A DNA stretch of 64,000 nt from Berberis thunbergii (taxonomy: Eukaryota > Streptophyta > Magnoliopsida > Ranunculales > Berberidaceae). How positions within the stretch are numbered: position 1 is the stretch's first letter; each line of letters starts with the position of its first letter. Below are positions 48,070 to 59,656 of this stretch, piece after piece. Below the pieces are notes generated by a model that was not told the origin of the DNA, made no database searches, and saw only the letters and a program-made list of their open reading frames with translations. A program made the position numbers and the translations under genes. The stretch lies in contig QNQO01000814.1 in the NCBI GenBank assembly GCA_003290165.1, positions 62,001-126,000 of the forward strand, read 5' to 3'.

Positions 48070-51000
48070 CAGTGTCAAAATACCTCTGATGCCCCAACTC
48101 CCCGGAAAACCTCCGAATCACGCGTCAAATATGTGTCGGACACGGATTTGCGCCCGACACGCCCCCGACAACACGTGGTCAACGGTAAAAATTCGTTGAC
48201 TGACTTAGACACGGTCCAGACTCATCCGGACACGGTCGGGTGCAAATATTCCCTCTTTTTCCTCCTATTCGATCGTTCGGTTCCTCCCACAAACCCTAAT
48301 ACTAACAGAGAGCAGAGAAAAGAGAGAACAGAGATAGAGAGAGAGTCTCGAGTCTCGACTCGATCGACAGTGTTGGATGGAGGTAGAGAGATCGATTTCA
48401 ACAGAGAGAGAGAGATCGATTGATGGGATCTATGTCATCCTTAGCATCACCATCACCAGGTACCTTCTTTGATTATTTCTTTCGTTTGTTTTCTTTTTCC
48501 TGCGATATCTGCTCTTGATGGGATCTATGCCTTGGACTGAAAATCGCCCTTGTCTAAGCTGAGTCCATGAACATATAGGAAGCTAATAACAACAGCATGA
48601 CCTGCTCTAACACCTGGTAAAGATCCTTGAACTGCAAGCTGCAAAGGAAATAAACAATTGGTGTTTAACTGTTCAAGTATAATTTTCCAACAAAACTGAT
48701 TGAAAAAAAAAAAACATACATGTTGCGCAAGGAATAAGAGAGTGAAGCATACCCTTGACCATTGTAATTGTAATTGTAATTGTAAAATGGCATTGACGTC
48801 ATCCTGGTTGAGTGAGTCTAACATTGTAATTGTCTTTTTTCTCTTAATGTTTTTTTAGGACAAGTAATTGGAGATGATCTTTGGAAGCATGCGACAATAA
48901 TAAGAAGACCAAGTGAAGGTGGGGGAAATCTTAGATGGCGGTGTAACTTTTGTCATAAAGAGTATACGAGATCTATTACTAGATTGAATGACCACTTGTT
49001 GAAGATAACAGGTCGTGAGATAGCTATTTGTGCCAAAATTTCCCCCTACAACTTAGAGAGGTGCAACAATTTGTTGAAGAAGCTGCAATGAGAGCAGAAA
49101 GTTCAAGGTCGCGAAATGTTCTTTTACCTCCTTCAGTGGGCTTAAGTAGTCACCCGCACCCGGGTTCAAGTAGTGGGGTTAATTCTTCAGTTCCATACAA
49201 TGAACAAAGGAAGAAGAGAACCACTAATAATCCTATTGCAAATGCTTTCAATATGAGTGAGCGACAAGAGTTGGATGCATTGATTGCAAGGGTGTTCTAC
49301 TCAGCTGCATTGTCATTCAACTTTGCAATGAATCCAAAATTTTAGGAGGCTTTCACCTATGCAACGAATAAAGCAAAGTCCATTAGTGGTTACAAAATCC
49401 CTGGGTATAATGCATTGAGGACGACATTGCTTCAAAATGAAAGGGGCAACATTCAGAGGTTGTTGGAGGCAACAAAGTTCACAGTTACTAAAGGGGCAAC
49501 CATTGTTTGTGATGGGTGGACTTATTCTCAAAGGAGGCATCTCATTAATTTGATAGTGATTAATGAGGGTGGTCCAATGTTCTTGAAGGCTGTGAACTGT
49601 GAAGGGGAGTACAAAGACAAGTTCTTCATTGCTGGTTTGATCAAGGAAGTCGTATGTGACGTTGGGCCAAGTAATGTGGTCCAAGTCATAACCAACAATG
49701 CTCTAGTTTGTAAGGCTGCAAGTTTACTTGTTGAGAGCCAGTATCCTAAGGTGTTTTGGACACCTTGTGTAGTCCACACTCTCAACTTTGCCTTGAAGAA
49801 CATATGCGCTCCAAAGAACTCGCCTGCAAATGAAAATGCCTACAGTTTGTGTAGTTTGATTATTGATGTTGTTGGGGATGAGGTGCTGATCAAGAACTTT
49901 ATCATAAACCATTTCATGAGGTTGCATGTGTTTAATGAGCATTCGAGATTGAAGTTGTTTTCCATAGCAGAGACACGTTTTGCTTCAAGCATAATTATGC
50001 TCAAGAGGTTGAAAGACATTAAAAGTAGCCTCCGGATCAGTATGGTGATTGGAGATCAGTGGGATTCCTATAGGGAAGATGATGTTGAGAAAGCACGGCT
50101 TTTGAAGGAAAACTATTAGATGACTTGTGGTGGAACAAAGTGAACTATGTACTTCGTTTCACAAAGCTTATTTATTCAATGTTGCGGAGGGCTGATACAG
50201 ATGAGTCTTGTCTTCACTTGGTGTATGAGATGTTGGATGTTATGATTGAGAAAGTGAAACAGGTTATTTACCACCATGAAGGAAAGGAAAATAGTGAGGA
50301 GTCAGAGTTTTTTTTCAGTGGTGCATCAGATACTCGTAGATCGATGGGAGAAAAACAACACATCACTGCATTGCTTAGCACATTTCTTGAATCCAAGGTA
50401 AATAATTACATTGTTTTTAACTTTTTATTTTACTTATTCTTGAGTCTTGACTAGAAGACTAGAACTTATGGGTTATGCACTTAATGTTTATATATTAATT
50501 TGTGATTGACATTGTATATGTATTATAATAGAGAATGGCTTGAAGGGGCTCCTAATCATGTTTCACCACACAAAGATCCTGAGATTACAAAGGAGAGGGA
50601 TAAGTGTTTCAAGATATACTTTCCTAATGTTGAAGAAAGAAGATTGATTATTACAGAGTATTCTAGGTTTTCAACGGGTACTGTGCAGTTTGCAGAAAGT
50701 GATGCTCTACAGAATAGAGCATACCTAGAACCTGATGTGTGGTGGGTTTTCATGGTACCTGTGCACCATTACTCCTGAATATTGCTTTGAAGATACTTGG
50801 GCAACCTTGTTCTTCCTCGTGTTATGGGAGAAATTGGAGCACGTATAACAACATTCACTCATTAAAAAAGAACAAATTGACCCCACAACGAGCTGAAGAT
50901 TTAGTGTATGTGCATTCCAACCTTCGTCTTTTGTCAAGAAGAAAACAAGAGTACAAAGAAGGTGAGACAAGAATGTGGGATATTGCAGGAGATACTATTG

Positions 51001-51440
51001 ATTCGTTGGATTTGGATGCTGCTAGAATGCTTGAGATTGCCAGTCTTTCATTTGATGAACCTGAGCTAGAGGCTGGGCTACTGAATGAAGAAAATGCGAC
51101 AGTTGATCCGCCAGTTAATGAAGAAGAAGAGATGTAGCCGCCTCACTGGTGAGTTTATGAAATTATCAATTTACATTTTACATTATCAAATTAATGAAAT
51201 TATGTTGCTTATGCTTTATGAGTATGACTTGAGTTTGACTTATGATGTATTTGTAATTTTGAATGAATGAATTTGAATGTTCATATAATCATATCATATG
51301 AGTTACAAAAAAATATATATTAAAAAAATAATTTTGACCGTGTCGCCGAGTCTTATTTTTTAAAAAATTGTCGAGTCGCCGTGTCGTATCCGTGTCCGAC
51401 ACGACACCCCTATCCGTGTCTGTGCATCCTTGCAGAATAC
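48070..51440 (+). mobile_element. decayed autonomous hAT transposon
   Basis: Limits are approximate. The left side (about 48070-48250) and the right side (about 51340-51435) share GTCGGACACGG/CCGTGTCCGACAC words as degenerate inverted, GC-rich subterminal repeats. The interior encodes a broken BED/DUF659 hAT transposase. No clear 8-bp target duplication was found. Confidence 0.7.
48423..51137 (+). pseudogene. hAT transposase (BED zinc finger, DUF659, hATC)
   Basis: DNA-cutting transposase, now broken. Short exon 1 at 48423-48459 (MGSMSSLASPSP) joins exon 2 at 48859 in frame (GQVIGDDLWKHATIIRRPSE). A BED-type finger (WRCNFCHKEYTR...RLNDHL) is at about 48930-49000. A one-base frame shift follows in the C-run near 49045. 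DUF659 lies at 49415-50119 (VTKGATIVCDGWTYSQRRHL, then IVVxx-like CVVHTLNFALKN). A stop at 49343 and another frame shift near 50116 break the chain. The 50739-51137 frame carries the C-terminal dimerisation part (KNKLTPQRAEDLVYVHSNLR). A minus-strand frame in the intron, 48525-48824, encodes a compact hydrophobic segment I do not recognise. Confidence 0.85.
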
Positions 51441-52000
51441 AAAGATACAAATACTGAGAGTAGGGAGGGAGAATGATGGTGGTCGCCAGTGAAACGGAGG
51501 GAAAGGGAGTGGAGTGAGGGAGAAGGAGTGGTGGTCTATGAAACAAAGAAGAGATGTATTTTAATTTTTATAAAATACGAAGAGATGTGCCAATTATTAG
51601 TTGCTCGGGGCTAAAGTTATGATTGGTGATCAAAATATGACCCATTTAAAATAGACCAATCTAATTTAAATAAACACATAGAGAGAATTAAACAAGAAAT
51701 AAAAATAAAGATGTTTATTTAAACAAGAAATAAAAAAGCAAGCAGGGTTTTAAGGACTTCTAAATCTTTATATTAACAAAAATAAAGTGTTTCTAATACA
51801 ATCTCTAAAAACGAAACGATTCTTTTCGAAACAAACATTGTTTAACTTAAATTTAACTAATTCTAATCTCCTTACTATGACACTCAATTACAATCATTAT
51901 GCGACACCTGAAGAAGCTTTCCGTATAAAAGTAGTAATGACGGAGGCATGTTATGTTATGTTCGAAATGGTGTAATTTAAAGTAGGTTCCCAAACCATCA
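51441..52000. other. spacer with dispersed repeat copy
   Basis: Contains the second copy of the dispersed repeat at about 51767-51907 (see 47069-48069). No gene recognised. Confidence 0.4.
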
Positions 52001-52009
52001 TTACCCAAA

Positions 52010-53976
52010 GAGTAATTCTATATGTCGAGGGTTTGGGCGAGGTTTTGGGCGAGGGAAGTGCGTCGCACGCGAGCGGGCTGACGTGGTGAAAAAAGAAGAA
52101 GAAGAGGGAAATCGAAAATTTGGGGGAGAAGTTGGAGGGAATGGAGAGCTTTCTCCCCATTTTCAATCCACAGAGAGCTCTCCACCCCATTTTCTCCCTC
52201 TCCCTCTCCCCAAATCCATCTCCACAGACTCTCCCCAAATCTATCTCCACATAGAATCCCCACAGAGAAGAGAAGAGAAGCCGACGCTCTCCCTCTCCCC
52301 AAACCACACTCGACAGAGAAGAGAAGACCGACGGTCCATCGCCACCCTCTCCGAAGAACGAGAAGAGAAGAACCTCCATCGCCACCGTCGTCCCCATTCG
52401 AAGAAAAGCTTGATCTCCCCATCAGAAAAACTCAACCGAAGGTAAGTTTCTCCCTCATTTTTGGGTGAGTTCTTATAGTGGGTTTCTAGATCTAGGGTTT
52501 CTACTAGATCTAGGGTTGAGAATTGGGGTTTTCAAAAAAAAAAATTGTCTCGTTTCTGTTTGTAATTACCCCATGAGAGAATCTTGAGGATTATTTATTT
52601 ACTGTGATTGACTCCATTTGTTTTTAGGGTAACCCTCTGAGACTTCCTCTAAGATTAGGTTGTCACAGCTCAGTTTTTTACCATTTTCATGTAAAGTAGA
52701 AAAGCAAGACCGTGAAAGGTAACATTTTTTTTTGAGCTTTTTTTGAGCTTCCTAATTTTGCATGTTGTTTGTTTGATGAAATGACAGAGTGATGAGTTTT
52801 TTTGAATAATTTGTGAAATTTGGTGGTTTTGAAGTTAGTATGAATGTTTCAAGTTGCTTAGGATGGACTTAGTCTGAAGATTTCAAGTTGCTTATACTTA
52901 TTGTCCATGCTTAGGATGAACTTAGTTCATTAACTTATTGTCCACTGCCACTACTTATACTATCACTATTCTGCAATCTAGTGTGTAGTGAGTGAGGGTA
53001 AGGAAAATGAGGATCTCAAGTTGCTTAAGGTTTAGTGCAATTATGGGGCAAATAAATTTTTGATGAAATTGTATGTAAGTTTGTTGTTGTGATATTGAGC
53101 AAGTTTTTGAGTTTCAAATATGTTTGTGATATTGAGCAAGTTCTGAATTGGAGACCCCATTTTGGGTCAAGAAGTAGGAGTCTTAGTGATCTAGTGCTTG
53201 CAATGGAGACCCCCTTTTCCAGATTCTTTAGTTTAGTAGTATGAATTTTGGTCTTCATTTCTTTAGTTATATCACATTCAGCTTTTTTTGAGTTTCTTAA
53301 TTTTGCATGTTGTTTGTTTGATGAAATGACAGAGTGATGATTTTTTTTGAATAATTTGTGAAATTTGGTGGTTATGAAGTTAGTATGAAGATTTCAAATT
53401 GCTTAGGATGGACTTAGTCTGAAGAAATGTCAAAAATGTTAGCATTTAGAGAGTAGTTGTTAGTTAATGTTAGCATTTCAATATTCGGGGTAGACAGCCT
53501 TTGTCCAACCCAACAACTAGTTGTTTTGAAGCTGAAATGAGGCCATCCAACCTAAAAACTTCTACATTCTGGCATTTTTCTATTGGAGCAAATTCTTATC
53601 CTCCATACATCCAAGTTATACCTGTTGTTGTTAGTTAGGCTCTACTGCTAATGTTAATTAACCCAACAGAGCTGATACCTTTGGTTGAGGAGATCGCATT
53701 TAGTCATCAATCCCAACATTTATATGCAAACTACCTCTATCAACTTTGCAATCACTATCTTCATGAAGAGTTTCTTTCAGCCAAAGACTTACACTTACTT
53801 TTGAAAAGACATCTTGCATTACGAGCAAGTTATTCTTCAAGCGGGAAGTGTTTGCATAGAAACAATGTATGACATGCTTTTAGTTATTTCATAATCTTTA
53901 GTTCAATTTCTATGACTTTAGGATCTTCCTCTTCTTTATATTGGATGTTTTTGAAACTCATTGAGCAATTTGGTGT
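52010..53976 (+). repeat. left terminal inverted repeat of the Pack-MULE-like element
   Basis: From the tip inward: an outer part; a CT-rich, leader-like stretch (about 52140-52440) with many CTCTCC and CATCGCCACC words; a splice-donor-like CCGAAG|GTAAGTTTC at about 52437-52449; then TCTAGGGTTTCTACTAGATC intron-like sequence. This is the build of a host 5' leader with intron. A 73-codon open frame at 53651-53872 (MLINPTELIPLVEEIAFSHQ...) is kept intact in both arms. Its origin is unknown. Confidence 0.85.
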
Positions 53977-53977
53977 T

Positions 53978-54052
53978 GTTGAAAAGGTGAGGAAAGAGAT
54001 ACAAAAATGCTACAAACTGATACACAGGCTTGGAAGAGGGGCCATCTACCTT
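53978..54052 (+). pseudogene. captured LOG-like gene piece, N-terminal part
   Basis: Directly inside the left inverted repeat, the plus strand encodes VEKVRKEIQKCYKLIHRLGR followed by GAIYL. This matches the region just before the 'YLGSSR' nucleotide-binding start of plant LOG/lysine-decarboxylase-like proteins of the At1g50575 type. It then diverges (ARVNA, stop). The rest of that protein family is found in the same element on the other strand at 55676-56444. Confidence 0.65.
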
Positions 54053-54569
54053 GCTAGAGTCAATGCATAAATGTTGCTTGCCTTCAGGCGTGCCAAGTGA
54101 ATCTTATAGTGCTTATGACAAAAGCTTGGTCCACAAGATTTTTGGTGGACGTCTCAGGAGTCAAGTAAGTCTTATAACACCAGATGAATCAAATGAATCA
54201 GGATGAAGTTCCATCCACATCTCCTAATGCTATTATTCTTGGACGTTTTCTGGTTACTTCTCAGGTTAAATGCATGCAGTGTTCCTATTGTTCTAATAAA
54301 TTACCCAATGTAGTCATTAATTTGAAAGCCATATGCGGAAATCATGGTGTGCTCCCATTACGTTATGATTTTATGCAAGTAGGGTATATTGTCTAAAATT
54401 CTAAATACAGATATTAGTCAAGTTTGTGGGCACTGTATGTGTGGCTAAAATCAATTTTCTCAATCAAGTTACTGATTTCATAACAAATTTTGTTGAGGAC
54501 AGCACTGAAAAAGTTTATTGTTATATGTTTGCTGAGCCGAGCTTTATTTGGAACAAATCATTTTTGCAG
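54053..54569 (+). other. unassigned core segment of the Pack-MULE-like element
   Basis: Contains possible exon-like pieces, for instance VPSESYSAYDKSLVHKIFGG near 54096-54160 followed by a GTAAGTC donor, and NQDEVPSTSPNAIILGRF near 54195-54250. I do not recognise their source. They may be further captured fragments. Confidence 0.4.
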
Positions 54570-54856
54570 GTACACCACAGGCTCTTCTGCAGAGCTGCCT
54601 CACCTTTGGAGCCTTCTCTTTCTTCATGGACGGGATGAACAAGCAGCGACCAGAACTCGCTTACCCATCTGCAACAAGCAGCAGAACGAAATCATTCAAC
54701 GTCCTGCCCTTTGCACTCCCACTGCCAGATCACCTCACAAGGACTTTTCTGCCTTTTGCCAATCACATCAAAGCTAAAAAAGCGATCTCCTCCAATCAGT
54801 CATTGAAATTTCATTCATCAAGCTGCTTCTTGAAATTCTCCAGAGTGAACTTGTAG
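54570..54856 (+). pseudogene. captured last exon of a Tim17/Tim22/Tim23-family protein
   Basis: After an acceptor TTTTTGCAG at 54561-54569 the plus strand encodes TPQALLQSCLTFGAFSFFMD, then GMNKQRPELAY and LPFALPLPDHL, to a TAG at 54854. This is the distinctive C-terminus of the plant Tim17/22/23-type translocase proteins of the At5g55510/At4g26670 group, where the wording is GAPQALLQSCLTFGAFSF and LP-rich 'LALPIPEE'. The upstream membrane helices are absent, so this is a fragment. The frame is open to its end, which suggests recent capture or a still-transcribed exon. Confidence 0.75.
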
Positions 54857-55675
54857 CTTTAGTGTTCTGGGTTATGTAAATTTCTGGAGGAGCAATTTTG
54901 GGAACCTTTTTTTTTCTGCATAGTACATAATGGAACTGCATAAGGATGTTTTCATTTGTTGCAATAGATGCCTTTTTAATTGAAGATTCATTTTTCATTG
55001 GAAATCCGTTCAACAGATAATTGTAGAGTCATGTTACCTTCTCTAGTTTATATAAGATACAGAGAGGTTTTCATTTAGACTCTATGGAAGCTACAGGTTT
55101 GTAGAGATTACTTATGGCTTGTTCTCCCTGAATATTGGAGCGGGCCCTTTGCGAGTTTGAATGAAAGTAACTCACTGTAAGGCTTCATAAATACACCTGC
55201 ATGTCCATCTTCTCAATGTGGATGGTTGACATGTGCCATCGTAAATTCAGTAACCTACCTCCAGTTTATTATGATTCCAAAGAAAATTGTAGTGAACACA
55301 AAGTTAGTCAACATCCAACAATATCCCTAGGTGACAAAAACTCGAACATGAGGGATTGCGTGAAATGGTGGCAGGCGACAATGTGATTTTCGCATTTGTG
55401 ATTTGTAGCATTTTGCAAAGCTGCAATTTCATATGACATTTTTTGTTCACAATTTACAAAGCTGCAATTTCCTATAATCTTATTTCAAATCTTTAGATTT
55501 ATTTTCCAGTTTCCCAATCCATTCGCTATCATTGCCAAGTGCAAAGAGAGTGCTTCTAGTGACACCAAAAGTTAAATTTCAAATAAACTTTCAAGTTCAT
55601 TCAATGGTGAAAACAGAATAATTGGATGTAATCCATTCGGTGAGAAATACATATTTATAGCAAGATATTTGGCAG
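54857..55675. other. core segment without recognised gene
   Basis: AT-rich DNA between the two captured gene blocks. It probably holds the converging 3' ends of the plus- and minus-strand fragments. Nothing else recognised. Confidence 0.35.
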
Positions 55676-56444
55676 TCAAGTACATGGCCTAGTTCTACAC
55701 TCGCTTCCGAGTGCAGCTTCATGTTTTCTTTCACGTAGATGAATATTATAGAACACTGCCGAGTACTCCAAAGCATCATCATTTCCATTGCAGACCTTCC
55801 ACAGTGATGCTACCTCCCTTTAGAGACAATACCCCAATCCTCACAATCATCAAGGAAAGCCAGTAACTTTGAATAGAACGAGTCATAGTTCATCACAATG
55901 AAGGGTATAGGTAGTTTCGATCCAATCCTTTCTAGTTGAATCAGAGCAAGAATCTCAAACATCTCATCTAGAGTGCCAATGCCACTCAGTCGGGCAATTA
56001 TCGCAGTCCTGTCACCCACAGTAGCCCTCACTGCAGCATCAACCAAGCCATGTTTCCTTGCAGAGAAAAACCTGTGCTTTGAGAGCAGATTATAAGGATC
56101 AATGTTTTTACCCTTTTGTCAGTGAGTTTTATACTTCACTGTCATGAACACTTACATTTCTTACGATAGTATAAGGAAATACTTAAATACATAACAAATA
56201 TTTCTGAAATAGGACAGAAAAAGTCTAGGATGAATAAATGATAACAGGAAGCTAATTACCTGCATGTAAGGTAAGTTTCAGAAGGCAGATATGGATGGAA
56301 GTTCATGCTCGTCCATTCGTTGGCTTCTTTACCTATCTTGAACCCACCAACTGACTTGTTTGCTTGCAAAGCACCTTTAGTTGCAGCATCCATGAGACCT
56401 GGACCAACTCCCGTCCATGTGGTGCAATCCAAAAGGTTTGAAAT
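55676..56444 (-). pseudogene. captured LOG/lysine-decarboxylase-like gene, C-terminal exons
   Basis: Minus-strand exons 56444-56260 (LLDCTTWTGVGPGLMDAATK, then VGGFKIGKEANEW and NFHPYLPSETYLTC) and 56071 to about 55676 (FFSARKHGLVDAAVRATVGD, then IGTLDEMFEILALIQLERIG). The join at AG|G keeps the frame. The source family is the At1g50575-type LOG-like proteins (Rossmann fold; LOG enzymes release cytokinin bases from nucleotides, though this subgroup's reaction is not established). The family motif PGGxGTxxE reads LSGIGTLDE here, so the conserved Pro-Gly-Gly loop is altered. One base is missing near 55820 (GGGAG for GGGGAG), shifting the frame before VASLWKVC. A further piece, GKDGESGQEDDYILSNPYHL, lies at about 57031-56967. 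The gene is not functional as written. Confidence 0.8.
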
Positions 56445-57690
56445 CTATAACAAGGACTGCACATAAAATCTTGTAACACATTTCTAACTGTATGTTAATG
56501 TGATAAATCATAGTTGTCGAGATACATACTTGCATAGGAATACGAGGGAGAGTACATCATGAAGTTATAAAACTCCAAGCTGTTCAAAGTAACAGCATAG
56601 AAAGTAATTCCAGATATCCATATCTTAGAAATAATTTATGACACGATTAAAGACCTCATTAGCAAATCCTGAAAATTGATCATATAACAACCATGAAGTT
56701 ATATAACTCTTGAACAAGCTTGCAGGCTTAGAAAGTCTGGCCAGAGGTGATAATTTCTCAAATTCTAGTCCATGGGCAGACTGGAAGAGAGTCAGGCCAA
56801 ACCATCCAAGCGCAGGCTCGGCCACAAGGCAAAAGTTGCTTGCAAAGATTAGCAGAATATCAATTCACACATAGGTTTCCTGAAAAATGTTCACAAAGAA
56901 TGTCCATACATTCAAGGGAACATTATAAGATAATGTCTGTAAACTAAATGAAATGAAAATATACCAAATGATATGGATTCGATAAAATGTAATCATCTTC
57001 TTGACCTGACTCGCCATCTTTCCCACTGCAAAATAAAATAACAAAAAGTAGAAGTTAAATTGGGATTAGCTATTAACTAAAATTAGTAAGAAAAATATTT
57101 GACGTGTGAATAAAAAATGCACAAAAGATGGATCAAACAAAATAGTGAACTTGATTTAATATGAAAATTTAAAGAATACTCCTTTAAAAATGCACAAGAC
57201 ATCCCCTGTTAAGTTGATAACTCAGGGCTCCACGCATGCATTACCTTTTAAATCATGCATTCAGTCAACCAGAGACTCCATCTTTTCAGACTTTCTGACT
57301 TTTACAAAATAAGAGTTCACAACAAAATATGCAAAATGGATGCCAAATCAAACAGTCACTTACTACTAACATGTGATGATCATGTTTCAGTCAGATACTT
57401 GCAATCTAGCTCGACGACTGGGGGAAAAATATTGAAATTGAGTAACATTTTATTTTATTTATTTTGAAGGTTCAGAACTATTGATATACCAAAAAGGATA
57501 CAACAAAACCAGACAGGACAGAAAAAACATTAAATTTTTTTTTTTAATTAAATTAAATAAAAGCAAAATACATCAAAAAGACAACACAAACTAGACCCAC
57601 CTTCATAATCACTCACCAAAGGAGAGTACCCGACCCAAAATGTGAACAAATGTCAAGAGTTGTCCCCAATAAACCAAAGGAGAGTACCCG
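56445..57690 (-). other. core segment upstream of the LOG-like exons
   Basis: Minus-strand introns and exon-like pieces. A 66-codon frame at 56825-56625 (MAEPALGWFGLTLFQ...) and the segment at 57031-56967 may be captured exons, but I cannot name their source. Confidence 0.4.
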
Positions 57691-59656
57691 ACACCAAATT
57701 GCTCAATGAGTTTCAAAAACATCCAATATAAAGAAGAGGAAGATCCTAAAGTCATAGAAATTGAACTAAAGATTATGAAATAACTAAAAGCATGTCATAC
57801 ATTGTTTCTATGCAAACACTTCCCGCTTGAAGAATAACTTGCTCGTAATGCAAGATGTCTTTTCAAAAGTAAGTGTAAGTCTTTGGCTGAAAGAAACTCT
57901 TCATGAAGATAGTGATTGCAAAGTTGATAGAGGTAGTTTGCATATAAATGTTGGGATTGATGACTAAATGCGATCTCCTCAACCAAAGGTATCAGCTCTG
58001 TTGGGTTAATTAACATTAGCAGTAGAGCCTAACTAACAACAACAGGTATAACTTGGATGTATGGAGGATAAGAATTTGCTCCAATAGAAAAATGCCAGAA
58101 TGTAGAAGTTTTTAGGTTGGATGGCCTCATTTCAGCTTCAAAACAACTAGTTGTTGGGTTGGACAAAGGCTGTCTACCCCGAATATTGAAATGCTAACAT
58201 TAACTAACAACTACTCTCTAAATGCTAACATTTTTGACATTTCTTCAGACTAAGTCCATCCTAAGCAATTTGAAATCTTCATACTAACTTCATAACCACC
58301 AAATTTCACAAATTATTCAAAAAAAAATCATCACTCTGTCATTTCATCAAACAAACAACATGCAAAATTAAGAAACTCAAAAAAAGCTGAATGTGATATA
58401 ACTAAAGAAATGAAGACCAAAATTCATACTACTAAACTAAAGAATCTGGAAAAGGGGGTCTCCATTGCAAGCACTAGATCACTAAGACTCCTACTTCTTG
58501 ACCCAAAATGGGGTCTCCAATTCAGAACTTGCTCAATATCACAAACATATTTGAAACTCAAAAACTTGCTCAATATCACAACAACAAACTTACATACAAT
58601 TTCATCAAAAATTTATTTGCCCCATAATTGCACTAAACCTTAAGCAACTTGAGATCCTCATTTTCCTTACCCTCACTCATTACACACTAGATTGCAGAAT
58701 AGTGATAGTATAAGTAGTGGCAGTGGACAATAAGTTAATGAACTAAGTTCATCCTAAGCATGGACAATAAGTATAAGCAACTTGAAATCTTCAGACTAAG
58801 TCCATCCTAAGCAACTTGAAACATTCATACTAACTTCAAAACCACCAAATTTCACAAATTATTCAAAAAAACTCATCACTCTGTCATTTCATCAAACAAA
58901 CAACATGCAAAATTAGGAAGCTCAAAAAAAGCTCAAAAAAAATGTTACCTTTCACGGTCTTGCTTTTCTACTTTACATGAAAATGGTAAAAAACTGAGCT
59001 GTGACAACCTAATCTTAGAGGAAGTCTCAGAGGGTTACCCTAAAAACAAATGGAGTCAATCACAGTAAATAAATAATTCTCAAGATTCTCTCATGGGGTA
59101 ATTACAAACAGAAACGAGACAATTTTTTTTTTTGAAAACCCCAATTCTCAACCCTAGATCTAGTAGAAACCCTAGATCTAGAAACCCACTATAAGAACTC
59201 ACCCAAAAATGAGGGAGAAACTTACCTTCGGTTGAGTTTTTCTGATGGGGAGATCAAGCTTTTCTTCGAATGGGGACGACGGTGGCGATGGAGGTTCTTC
59301 TCTTCTCGATCTTCGGAGAGGGTGGCGATGGACCGTCGGTCTTCTCTTCTCTGTCGAGTGTGGTTTGGGGAGAGGGAGAGCGTCGGCTTCTCTTCTCTTC
59401 TCTGTGGGGATTCTATGTGGAGATAGATTTGGGGAGAGTCTGTGGAGATGGATTTGGGGAGAGGGAGAGGGAGAAAATGGGGTGGAGAGCTCTCTGTGGA
59501 TTGAAAATGGGGAGAAAGCTCTCCATTCCCTCCAACTTCTCCCCCAAATTTTCGATTTCCCTCTTCTTCTTTTTTTTCACCACGTCAGCCCGCTCGCGTG
59601 CGACGCACTTCCCTCGCCCAAAACCTCGCCCAAACCCTCGACATATAGAATTACTC
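57691..59656 (-). repeat. right terminal inverted repeat of the Pack-MULE-like element
   Basis: Almost exact reverse copy of 52010-53976. Visible differences include an A/T change in the GAAGA-CGAGAAG word and one to two extra or missing A/T in homopolymers. The 73-codon frame of the left arm is preserved at 58016-57795. The leader and intron-like part points inward, so each arm could start transcription towards the core. Confidence 0.88.

Larger units (their letters stand above)
52010..59656. mobile_element. Pack-MULE-like element with 1.97-kb inverted repeats and captured gene pieces
   Basis: 7,647-bp element bounded by GAGTAATTCTATATGTCGAG and its exact complement. The 9-mers TTACCCAAA (52001-52009) and TTATCCAAA (59657-59665) flank it with one mismatch, as for Mutator-type transposition. 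The two inverted arms, 52010-53976 and 57691-59656, differ by only a few substitutions and short indels in homopolymers. The unique core, 53977-57690, carries parts of host genes: a LOG-like N-terminal piece (plus strand), a Tim17/22/23-family last exon (plus strand) and a LOG-like C-terminal part (minus strand). No transposase motif is seen. It is inferred to be non-autonomous. Confidence 0.85.
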
